DNA of 64,000 nt, from contig NC_083393.1 in the NCBI RefSeq assembly GCF_030864355.1, positions 62,001 to 126,000 of the forward strand. Reading direction: 5' to 3'. The notes below the pieces were generated by a model. The model was not told the DNA's origin, ran no database searches, and saw only the letters and a program-made list of their open reading frames with translations. How positions within the stretch are numbered: position 1 is the stretch's first letter; every line of letters begins with the position of its first letter. The translations under genes were made by a program, and so were the position numbers. The DNA is from Cutaneotrichosporon cavernicola. Its lineage: Eukaryota; Basidiomycota; Tremellomycetes; Trichosporonales; Trichosporonaceae. Below are positions 55,573 to 64,000 of this stretch, piece after piece.

Positions 55573-56895
55573 ATGTCCTCTGTTACGCGGGTAGTGCGAC
55601 GGCGCTCGTCGTCAATCGTGCAGGCAGTCAAGAACCCAAATGCGACAATCTTCACGCCCATCGTCCTGGCCCTCATGGCCGGGTTACAGCGCCTTGACCT
55701 CTCGCGAGACCCACGCAAAACGATCGCCCGGGTGCGCGCATACAAGCCCACCGTGGGGAGCGTTGCGCAGCTAGTCTTGATGGCCAGCACGTGGCTGTAC
55801 TGCCTGTGGATGATGGTTGCGCCATGGTGGGTCAAGCTCGCCATCCCCTCCTTGTGGACGACCGCGGTTCTGCTCCCCATCACGAGCCAGTTCTTTTGGC
55901 CTGCCACGCCCGTCCTGTCGTGGGTCATCCTCTTCTTCTCGGCCCGGTACATCCCTCCAGAAGCGCGGCCGGCCATCCATGTCGCCCTCCTGCCAGCACT
56001 AGAGAGTGTGCTGTACGGTGCCAACATCTCCGACCTCCAGACCCGCTTCACCCACCCCTTGTTGGACGTCATTGCCTGGCTGCCCTACGGCGTCATCCAC
56101 TTTGCGTTCCCTGTGGTGGTTGCCATTCTGCTCTGGCTCTTCGGGCCCAAGGGCTCGGTTCAGTACTGGGGCAAGGCGTTCGGCTTCATGAACATGTTCG
56201 GCGTGTGGACTCAAATCGTGCTCCCGTGTGCTGCCCCCTGTGAGTTGTCGTGGTGTGTGGGAAGGTGTAGCTGCGCAGATTGGAAACTATTGGGCTGGGG
56301 CTGTGTTCTGGCTTGGGTGTCCGACGTAAGACGTCCTCAGACACTGTCCGACTATTTGCCATGAGTGGCCCCAAGATATCAAGCGCTGCTCATTCCCACC
56401 GCTTCCAGCGCCCCGCTGACCCCAGGGTACGAGATCATCCACGGCCTCACTCCAGCCAACTACGCCATGCCCGGCTCTCCCGGTGGCTTGCTGCGCATTG
56501 ACCGCGTCTTCAACAGCCAGGGCTACACGAACACGTTCGGCAACGCGCCGCTCGTCTTCGGAGCCTTCCCATCGTTGCATTCCGGCTGTGCAGTCATGGA
56601 AGCGCTCTTCATGAGCCACTTCTTCCCCTTCCTCAAGCCCGTGTACTGGGGCTACACCGGCATCCTCTGGTGGGCGACCATGTACCTGAGCCACCACTAT
56701 CTGATCGACCTGGCTGGCGGCGCGTGCCTCTCCGTGCTCACGTTCTACCTCTTCATGCCGGCCGAGTTCAAGGACAGCGACCAGATCATGTGGCCCAGTG
56801 CTGCCAACGCGAATGCGAGCGAGTACGAGCTCGTGACGGCCAACGGACATGCCCACGACGATGTCGACTTTGACGAGGAGATCCGCCGCCTCGAG

Positions 56896-56926
<31 letters not shown>

Positions 56927-57018
56927 AGGATGAGGACGAGGAGGCGCAGGTCGAGGGCAAGGATAAGAGGAACGCGCGTAATGTCACATGGGGAGAGACG
57001 CGCGTGCTCGGCGAGTAG
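55573..57018 (+). CDS. AUR1: Inositol phosphorylceramide synthase catalytic subunit
   Basis: Transfers inositol phosphate from phosphatidylinositol to ceramide in the Golgi; fungal-specific target of aureobasidin A. Two exons (55573-56239 and 56426-57018) joined in a Trp codon (AAP-WYEIIHGLTPANYAMPG); 419 residues. The membrane segments include VAQLVLMASTWLYCLWMMVA and PLLDVIAWLPYGVIHFAFPV. The lipid phosphatase (PAP2-type) motifs are GAFPSLHSGCAVMEALFM and MYLSHHYLIDLAGGACLSVL with the catalytic histidines and aspartate. PGSPGGLLRIDRVF upstream is the typical Aur1 loop. The cytosolic tail is acidic with a Gly-Glu repeat encoded by a GGTGAG microsatellite (about 56899-56930). Confidence 0.97.
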
Positions 57019-57753
57019 GCGTACGGGCCGTATTGTCGTCATCCCTTTCTAGTAGAGGGCACCCGACATAGACTAATACCATACCCATGCGACTGAATAC
57101 CTGTTGTGGAGTGGGGGGTTGGAGCGACTCTCGTGGACACCTGTGGCCTGCTAACGCGTTCTTTCTGCTCGGATCTTGAACTTCCAATACGTGCGCCTGA
57201 AGCTGCGCGTGCCGTGACCTCGTTCATCCGACCTGGATTCCACATACGCCGCATCTCGACCACCACCTTGTCATCCGCCACACTAACATCCTCACCCCAA
57301 CTTCTCTCAGACCTCCTCGTCTACCAAGAACACTCATAGCCCATAAGAAGAGCTAGCGCAACCAATACCCTTGGTTGGCGCCATCTCCGCTGCGGTTCCC
57401 GACAACACTCTCCGAACTACAACCCTCCTCAAAACCACCCAACATTGAAGCCTCGTTATATCAGTCGGTAGATTAAGTGACTCTTACGCCTTGTCCGGTT
57501 GATCACTCGGTCGTGGGTTCGAGCCCCACACGAGGCTGGCAGCTGCAGAGCAGTTGCGGCAACCTTTTGGAAGTGGTGTGAGGTGGTGCGAGGCGATGTG
57601 AGGTGTGAGTCTGACCCTGGCACGCGCATCTCACTACCTTGCAACCTCCAGGCCCCTCGAGTTCGTTTCCCCTTCCTCCTCCTTGTCCGTTCCGACACGC
57701 TGAGCGCGCCCTAGCAGCGTGCCATCACGTAGAGCGGATCAATGCATATGCTA
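57019..57753. other. Convergent 3' region AUR1/Mrp51-like with a tRNA-Lys
   Basis: 735 bp between two 3' ends, containing the tRNA-Lys described separately. Otherwise no gene visible. Confidence 0.4.
57450..57537 (+). tRNA. tRNA-Lys (CTT), with intron; D arm degenerate, possibly a pseudogene
   Basis: Acceptor stem GCCTCGT (57450-57456) pairs with ACGAGGC (57530-57536). Anticodon stem AGTGA/TCACT encloses CT-CTT-A, an intron of about 15 nt, and A. The T arm GTGGG-TTCGAGC-CCCAC is perfect. In the D arm, positions expected to read GCTC...GAGC read TATC...GATT/ATTA, so two of four pairs fail and the A box is altered (TATATCAGTCGG). The discriminator would be T, unusual for lysine. The first T4 run is about 28 bases downstream (57565-57568). 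Identity is clear; function is doubtful. Confidence 0.7.
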
Positions 57754-58974
57754 CTACCTCCCGCCAGCCGAGCCAGCGATACGTGCAAGCAACGAGTCGA
57801 TGGTATCGCTCTGCGCGCGCGTCGAGGTACGGTGCGAAGCCAGCGACGGCCGCTTAGCTCGCGGCCCCCCAAGCAAGCCCATAGCCCCCTCAGCCTCGGT
57901 AAGACCACGCGACGGCTCGCGCGCAACCCACTCGGCCGATCCTGGGAGGATACGCTCTCCCGAAGCATCAGTTGCGCCAGCATCCTCGTTAACCCGCAGG
58001 TCGAACCGGAATGTCTGGAGCGGGGCCGGACGACGCGCGCCCGAAAAGTGCGGCTGCTCAAGCCACCGCTTACCGGCCACGCCGAGGGCGAGGACCTTGG
58101 GCGGCGCCTCGACGGTCGCCTCGGTGACGGAGAACTTTGCGATGCCGCGCTCGGGCCGCTCGCGCGAGTAGTCAAACTGCGAGAGGCTGGCTTTGTCGGT
58201 CACGCGCGAGACGCCACTTCCGCCAGTTGCAGTGAGGCCGCCAAGGCCGACAACCCACTCGGCGTTAGTGCCCTCCAGGGCACGGAAGGAAGACCGCTGT
58301 CCGTAGACATTGACGCGGTCAAGCGCGCGGCCCGGAATAGCGCGGCCGTGCAAGGCAGCCCCGGCGGCCGGAGCGGAAGAGTACTGCAGACCATGCAGGC
58401 GGTGGGGTCTAGGCTGGATTGTCTTGGTCGACCTCTTGAGGTCCTTCTGCGTCTGCTCGACTTGGAAGTCTGCAGCCGCCGAGTCACGCGCAATCCCCTT
58501 AGCCGCCGCGTGGGGAAGAGTAGCCTCGTCGGCCGCCACGTCCATCTCGGAAAACACCGTTTCCCTCAACTCGGAACGGCGCGCCCGAATGTCCTGCAAG
58601 TACGACTGGAATTCGGCGTCGTTCATCGCGTCCACGTTTGGCAGGACCGAAACGACCGCCTCTGGCTCGGGAGTGCTCTCGGTATAGGGGGAAAGAATGG
58701 AGGCGGGCTTGAGTCGCCGGTCGGCCTTGGACGCCCATGGAATGCTACCGTCTGCCCACTGGGCCATGAACCGCGCTTCCTCCTCGCCAGAACGCCAGCC
58801 CGAGATGGCCTTGCCGAGACGGATGTAGCGCGACATACGGGGACGGTTGACAGGCGACTTGAGACCAAAGTCGCCGCCGTGGCGTTGGGAAGAAGTGTTG
58901 CTCGCATACACGCGGGTGACTAAGGGGTCGTGGACCGCGAAACGCGAGCGCTTGAGCAGCTGCTGGAACGACAT
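57754..58974 (-). CDS. Probable mitochondrial ribosomal small-subunit protein (Mrp51-like)
   Basis: Single uninterrupted frame of 406 residues from ATG 58974. The N-terminus MSFQQLLKRSRFAVHDPLVT followed by RVYASNTSSQRHGGDFGLKS resembles the start of fungal Mrp51 proteins, where a basic LLRxSRF stretch precedes a G-D-(W/F)-GLK-x-P motif. The remainder is Ala/Arg-rich without domains I recognise; it contains NDAEFQSYLQDIRARRSELR and AKFSVTEATVEAPPKVLALG. If correct, the protein acts in the mitoribosome small subunit and belongs with the other mitochondrial genes in this window. The assignment rests only on the N-terminal 50 residues; the gene itself is well supported by length and codon bias. 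Confidence 0.6.
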   Translation of the reverse strand: MSFQQLLKRSRFAVHDPLVTRVYASNTSSQRHGGDFGLKSPVNRPRMSRYIRLGKAISGWRSGEEEARFMAQWADGSIPWASKADRRLKPASILSPYTESTPEPEAVVSVLPNVDAMNDAEFQSYLQDIRARRSELRETVFSEMDVAADEATLPHAAAKGIARDSAAADFQVEQTQKDLKRSTKTIQPRPHRLHGLQYSSAPAAGAALHGRAIPGRALDRVNVYGQRSSFRALEGTNAEWVVGLGGLTATGGSGVSRVTDKASLSQFDYSRERPERGIAKFSVTEATVEAPPKVLALGVAGKRWLEQPHFSGARRPAPLQTFRFDLRVNEDAGATDASGERILPGSAEWVAREPSRGLTEAEGAMGLLGGPRAKRPSLASHRTSTRAQSDTIDSLLARIAGSAGGR

Positions 58975-59546
58975 GGCGCAAGTAGAGGGGATGGAGGGGC
59001 GGCGCCGAGTCCCGTGTCGAGAGGATGAGGATGCTCGCTCCGGCCGACGGCGAGGTTGGGTAGAGGATAGGAAGGCGGTCGATGAGGAGCTAGCTGGCCG
59101 AGTGCACCAAGTGATCTCCGGACTTGTACTGATCTACTGGACTTTTGCTTGTCGGAGGAGACAGCCATTGATACAACTGAATGTCTGGGAGAAACCTAAA
59201 AGAATGTCAACCCAAATAATCGCTCCTCGCCCCCCTCCCCCCTGGCCCCTGCCCCGCTGGTAGCCCTCAAAAGTCAAAAGCCTGCACGCAACTCTTTCTT
59301 TCTTTAATCACAAACTTCATCGCTCCATAAATTCCTTTGCGCGCTGAGCCCCTCGGCTTCGGCCTTGGCGAGGCTATTACCACGCAGCGGCCAGACAGGA
59401 GCGTCGAACGACGGCTACTCGATTAAAACAACCTTGATGAGGTGTAAAAGCCTAGGACTCCGGGTCACCTATGAGCAGCTACATTCCAAAATTCTGTAAT
59501 GCAACTATCCAATCCATGCATGATGATGATGAGACGTGCCACTGCT
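58975..59546. promoter_or_regulatory. Promoter of the Mrp51-like gene and 3' end of chorismate mutase
   Basis: 572 bp between two genes on the same strand. No gene or repeat of note. Confidence 0.35.
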
Positions 59547-60864
59547 CTACTTGCCGTTGACCTTTGCTCCAGCCATCCACTTGTCAATCTGTTCCTGCGA
59601 CACTCCGTCCAGCCGGTGCAGGAGGTAGTCGACCTCGACATCCTTGGTTAGGGGGATCACCCAGTCGCGGTAGAGGCGGACGATCTGGTCGACATCGATC
59701 TTGCCGCGCAGCCCCAGCTCCTGGTCGGGGATGGGGATGACGCGCCCATCCGCATCCATCTCGCAGCCGTAAACCCTCGCCTTGTTGGCCAGGCGAATGA
59801 GCAGCTTGGCCTCGACTTCGGGCTTGGTGATCAGGCCAGCCAGCGCCTCAGTGTTGGGTGGGTTGGAGAGGATGTGGGGGATAAAGTCGTGGGGCGCAGC
59901 GAGGAACTTGGACTCGGAGACGAACATGCCTGTGGTCAGCTGGATCTGGGCAAGCCACTAACCAAAGTGGATACGCCGCGAAATCGCCTGTAGCGCCTCG
60001 ACGTCACGCGTCGCGGCACTGCCGTAGTTGCCGTCGTCGAGTGGGTTGATGGGATTGCTCACGGTTCCGTTGGCTGTGCGCCGCGGTGATCCCGGCGACG
60101 CCTCGGTGATGCCGGGCACGAGGTGGTTGACGTAAAAGTCGAGGATGCGGTGGTTGACATTGACGCTGGGGTGCCTGGCAGCTGGCTCGTGCAGCAGCGC
60201 GGGGTACTTTTGCGGCGTGATAATGGGCTTGGGCAGCTGCTCGATGGGTGTGAAGGGGTGCTCGTCGGGGCTGGTGTCAGCGATGGCGAGCGAAGCGAGG
60301 GGCGCCAAGCCAGGGGAAATGGCAGCACACAGGAAGTGTGTTGGGACCAGACAAGGCCAGACGCGCGGCCGACGCTCGACGCGAACGCAATCGCCAACGC
60401 GGTGCAATCGAGGATCTGGGAGGGAATACCGCCAGGCCAGCAAGGCAGCATGTACAACCCCGCTCAGGAACGGCGCACCAACTGCAAGCGACTCACCTCG
60501 TGTAACGACGCGCCTTGGCTGCAGTCAGCTACGGCAACCACAGAAGCTATCACACCAACACTCACCACAAGTCCTCTCCGTCTCGAGGAGGAACCAGTCC
60601 AGCCAAGACCCTTCGAAACCCATCTCTTCCTTGAACGCGCCCACCTCATAGATCTTGGGATTGTGTGCAAACTGTGCGCGCTCGATGACCACTGATGTCA
60701 GCTTTCAACCGTCTTAGTTTGGTGTGTGGGAGGGGGGAAGGGGTAGCTCGGTTGGACGCACAGAAAATGATCGTGTCCTCAAGACGGATGAGCTGCCGCC
60801 TGATATTTTCGAGCGCGAGGATGTCGGCCACCTTTGCGCCCGCGTGCGGCGTATAGTTCATCAT
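59547..60864 (-). CDS. ARO7: Chorismate mutase
   Basis: Converts chorismate to prephenate for Phe and Tyr synthesis; AroQ-beta, the all-helical fungal type. ATG at 60864 ([20 protein letters not shown]); an upstream in-frame ATG exists but gives a non-conserved extension. Exon 1 ends in [13 protein letters not shown] and joins [20 protein letters not shown], then [17 protein letters not shown]. After an intron come [20 protein letters not shown] and [20 protein letters not shown], then [56 protein letters not shown] and [20 protein letters not shown] at the end. Arg, Lys and Glu residues expected in the active site are present in the RLEDTIIF and RRIHFG/SESKF blocks. The stop is at 59547-59549. 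Confidence 0.95.
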
Positions 60865-63147
60865 CTTTGCGCGGACAGAGAGGGGGAGTGATCGGAGGGC
60901 TGGTCTGAGGGGCGCGCGGAAGAGTGCGAGTGGTAGTATCTTGAGAGGAAGGATGAAGAGTGAAGGCAGAAGTGGAATGTGGGGCAAGTGGGGAAGTGTC
61001 ACTCACCCCGGTACCCGGTACGTGTATCCGGTTAAATCAACCAGGAACTTAGTTGGCTTTCGATCATCGCAGATCATCGGGTCGCCCGACCACAGACACA
61101 GACGGATATCCAAGCAATTGCCCAAACGCCTATCCAGGCGTATACGCGTATGTATTCGTGCATACACTTGCATGCAGTACTCCTCATTGAAAGGCGACGG
61201 TGAAAGCTGCCTCACGGTGACATGCTGGGCACTCTTGTGTTTGATGGCGCAAGTCGACTCGATCAGCGGTCACCCGGCCGAGAAGAACCGTGCCCACCGC
61301 ATGGTGTCCCGAGTTTGTGACGATGTTGGCTGACGAGAACCCAAGTCCAAGCACAGACTAACAGGTCGTCTTTATGTGTTCGCGTGTTCGACGTCAGCGT
61401 CTGATATCTGTGCGTGACACTGGAATGCTTCCTGGCCCTTGGCCTATCGGGCCATTCTTATGGCGCACGCATGGCGATGAGCCTCTCAGCTTGTACGTCA
61501 CGTCATGTTGTATGCCCGAGATGCTCTTGCAATCACCACGAGTTGGACTGCCTACTTTGCGTGCCACAGAGGCAGTCAAGTCGTAATGTGCAAGAATCAC
61601 AGTCGCGTCCAGAGGCATCTCATCTCAACCACGAGAGGCGCCTCACAACGCGCGTTGGCCGGATGTACCCTCACAAGGTACCATAACACGACTACGCAGC
61701 GTCATGATGTTCCAAGTACACCATGTCAAACCTTGATGAAAATCAAAGCAACACCGTCGGCCTCATGCCGTGGCCGATCACCGAAGAGAAGCGTTTAACA
61801 CGGTTAGCGTGGGCATGTGCCACACCGAGGCTTGCCGTGCTAGCCGGTGACACGCCGGGTCCCTTCGGTCCGGAGTTTGGGGTCCGCACCTCGGTGGTTT
61901 CAGACACCTCAAGCGGAATGTGCTGCCCGCGCTGCTGAGCAAGGTTCGAAGCAGATACCTACACAACGAGCGTCATGGCAAGTCTACCAGGTGGCAAGTT
62001 GGCAGCACCATGACCCCGCCGGATGCTATCCCCGCGAAGCTCATCGCGTTGACCAAGCGAGCTATACATCTTTGAGTAAGCCACGGCCGACATCCACGGA
62101 GCAACGTCGGAAAAGCCAGGGCACCAAGCCCAGTTAGCTGCAGTGTTTTCTGCTGACTCGACATCCCCGTTTATCGGGCGGTCCGGGCCCGGGCCCTTGG
62201 ATTCGCCCACGGATTCCTCGATCCCTCGGCCCTTCTCCTCGGCCATTCCGCTCCTCTTGCACAGTTCTGAAGTTGGATGCACCGCACCTATGCTGGATCC
62301 CATCGAACTCGTCGCGCTCATCGCGATAAGCGACGTCGGCAAAGAGGGGGCTAGTGTAGTCGACAAGAGAGGTGTTGGTCGCGTCATGAAGCTTGAAGCC
62401 AACTGGATCGCACTTGATCGCGTCGCCCTCTTGCACTTGGACCACATTGCTAACCATCCATGGTCGGGCATTTGTACTGTACGATGGTCGGCCAAACTCG
62501 GATCTGGTCCGATCTCAATAGACTACGAGTCTATTAGGGTGCATTAGGATCAAGGGAGGTAATGGGTGAGGGGTGGTAGCGGGAGCATTTCGCCCACTTT
62601 GGTTTGACCGTTGACAAGCAGAACGAGGTAGTGGGACAAAAATGACAATATCGAAAGTGATCACGCCACTTTCAACCAATCAAAACCAAGCAGGCCTATC
62701 CTCTGACCCTTTAATTATACACGGAAGAATCGGCTTGGGTAAGCAAACCTTTGGATAAGGAGTTGGTTAGGGAAGGTGATTGAGTCTGTCTCGGAAGGGA
62801 CGGGAACACCCCTCTGGAACGGCCTTCTCTTTGCCGCCACTAACTAGTCATACTACCCAAACGAATCAGTCAGCACCAGTCAGAGGGGCTTCTCACAATT
62901 CAGACTCTACCCCTTCTTGTCTTCTCTCTATCCATCCAAGACACCAAAAACACCTTGAATACTATACCGCGACATCACACCCACGCCGACAACTACTCCG
63001 ACAACCCTCACAGGCCGACACTCCCCCCTCGGTCACGCCCCGGTACTAGCTCATTCACGGTCTACACGGCTAACGGCCCCACCTGGCCGCAAACGACACA
63101 CGTTCCTGCTCCTTCCGACCCTTCCTCCACACAAAGCCACATCCAAC
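60865..63147. other. 2.3-kb intergenic region upstream of the bZIP gene
   Basis: No convincing gene. Minus-strand open frames at 61959-62495 and 62134-62457 overlap each other in different frames and show no domain. The last 300 bp before the bZIP ATG are C/A-rich and contain no ATG, so I see no upstream ORF there. Confidence 0.4.
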
Positions 63148-63939
63148 ATGTACTCCGACCTTCCGCCCCACCTCCAGAGCCTCAACCTCCTCCCGTCGAC
63201 GTCGTCCCCGCCCTCATCGGGCCTCTCAGGAGACACCGATGACCTCTGGGACTTCCTCAACGCCGACGTCTTCTCCTCCGGCTTCGGCACAGCCCCAGCT
63301 GCCTGGGAGTCCAAGGTTGACAAGTCGACAGAGGCTGTTGCTGCCACCCCCGCCGATGAGAAGCCTGCCGTTGAGAGCAAGGAGACTCCCGCTGCAACGA
63401 CCGCTCCAACCCTCGAGTCGTTCCTCGCCGCGTTTGCCAACGAGACTATCCCTGCCATTCCTCCCAGCTTTGTCTTCTCCCTCCCTTCTGCTTTGACACC
63501 TTCCGCGCCCTCAAACACCGCAGCACCGACGCCCGCACCAGGCGCCGACGACGATGACGAGGAGCCAGAGCGTGTGACCGGCGCCAAGCGCCTGAAGCAG
63601 CTGGGCGCGTCGCCCGCCGAGGTCGAGGAGGACAAGCGCAGGAGGAACACTGAGGCTTCCGCGCGCTTCCGTGCAAAGAAGAAGGAGCGCGAGCGTGCCC
63701 TAGATGATCGTGCCAGTGAGTCGTCCCTCTGTTCTTCAAACAGAACATTTTGCTAACTGTTTCCAGAGCAGCTCGAGCAGCAAGTGGCTACCCTCACTGC
63801 GGAGAAGGCGTCGCTGGAGAAGGAGAACAACCTGCTCAAGTTTGTGCTTGTCAACACCCACGGTGTTGCCCCAGGAGGAGACGGGCTGCAAGCCGCCGTC
63901 GCCGCGTTGGGGAAGCGCAAACAGGACCAGCGCGACTAA
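63148..63939 (+). CDS. bZIP transcription factor, Cys3/MetR (sulfur regulation) type
   Basis: Two exons: 63148-63717 and about 63766-63939, joined in a Lys codon (DDRA-K-QLEQQ). The N-terminal region is acidic and hydrophobic (DLWDFLNADVFSSGF), typical of an activation domain, followed by an Ala/Pro/Thr-rich stretch. The basic region EEDKRRRNTEASARFRAKKK has the N-x-x-A-S-A-R-F-R signature of fungal Cys3/MetR and Met28/Met4 relatives rather than the NxxAARRSR of Gcn4. The leucine zipper is LEQQVATLTAEKASLEKENN followed by LLKFVLV. Cys3-type factors switch on sulfur assimilation genes under sulfur limitation; that role is inferred from the family. The stop is TAA at 63937-63939. Confidence 0.88.
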
Positions 63940-64000
63940 AGCGCGCCAGTCTTGACATCTTGGGGGTTGTAGGAGTAGAGTTGCAGTAGTATATAAAGTC
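63940..64000. other. 3' flank of bZIP gene
   Basis: Short remaining sequence to the window end; nothing else visible. Confidence 0.3.

Noticed and set aside
61959..62495. Possible minus-strand gene upstream of the bZIP gene
   Set aside because: Two overlapping frames, no domain, no splice-linked exons and no codon bias like that of the real genes.

Overview
The window is about 64 kb of a GC-rich basidiomycete yeast nuclear chromosome. The gene families, the dense short introns (many only 30-45 nt, GTGAGT-type donors, CTGAC/CTAAC branch points close to YAG acceptors) and intron-containing tRNA genes point to the Tremellomycetes. A Trichosporonales-type yeast is my best guess, but this is an inference and was not tested by comparison. 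Two nuclear complex I subunits show that the organism has a classical proton-pumping NADH dehydrogenase, unlike Saccharomyces.

Layout. 1-1647: 3'-truncated prolidase (-). 1987-3257: mitochondrial DUF1640/CCDC90-type membrane protein (-). 5039-6591: glutathione S-transferase-like protein with an 8-nt microexon (-). 7638-10242: SAP-domain orphan (+). 10851-12505 OXA1 (-) and 12775-13862 NDUFS7 (+) are divergent. 14021-18961: full-length ABCC transporter (-), divergent from an AGC-type kinase, 19505-22128 (+). 22232-23850 TMS1/Serinc (-) is divergent from exportin-T/LOS1, 24355-28170 (+). 28588-29990: sideroflexin (+). 30119-32798: Ric8/synembryn (-). 35592-37150 mevalonate diphosphate decarboxylase (+) converges on 37618-39140 fructose-1,6-bisphosphatase (-). 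39994-42288 AFG1 ATPase (+), 42662-44974 V-ATPase subunit A (+) and 45214-46214 NDUFS3 (+) run in tandem.

From about 46.2 to 55.5 kb the sequence becomes gene-poor and repeat-rich. It holds a C23 homopolymer, a G-rich minisatellite, tRNA-Tyr and tRNA-Ser genes, an orphan ORF at 48690, a frame-disrupted membrane-protein gene at 51141-52176 and an RRM-like gene at 52380-53719 (-). Conserved genes resume with 55573-57018 AUR1 (+), a degenerate tRNA-Lys, 57754-58974 a probable Mrp51-like mitoribosomal protein (-), 59547-60864 chorismate mutase (-) and 63148-63939 a Cys3/MetR-type bZIP factor (+).

Functionally these are mostly unlinked housekeeping genes. Recurrent themes are mitochondria (OXA1, NDUFS7, NDUFS3, sideroflexin, AFG1, DUF1640, Mrp51-like), membrane lipids (Serinc, AUR1, MVD1) and G-protein signalling (Ric8). 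I did not find a biosynthetic cluster, mobile element, CRISPR array or convincing new multi-gene system. The most unusual signals are in gene structure: a microexon, an ATG-only exon, a VMA1 intron at the intein-insertion codon, and 3n stop-free mini-introns.
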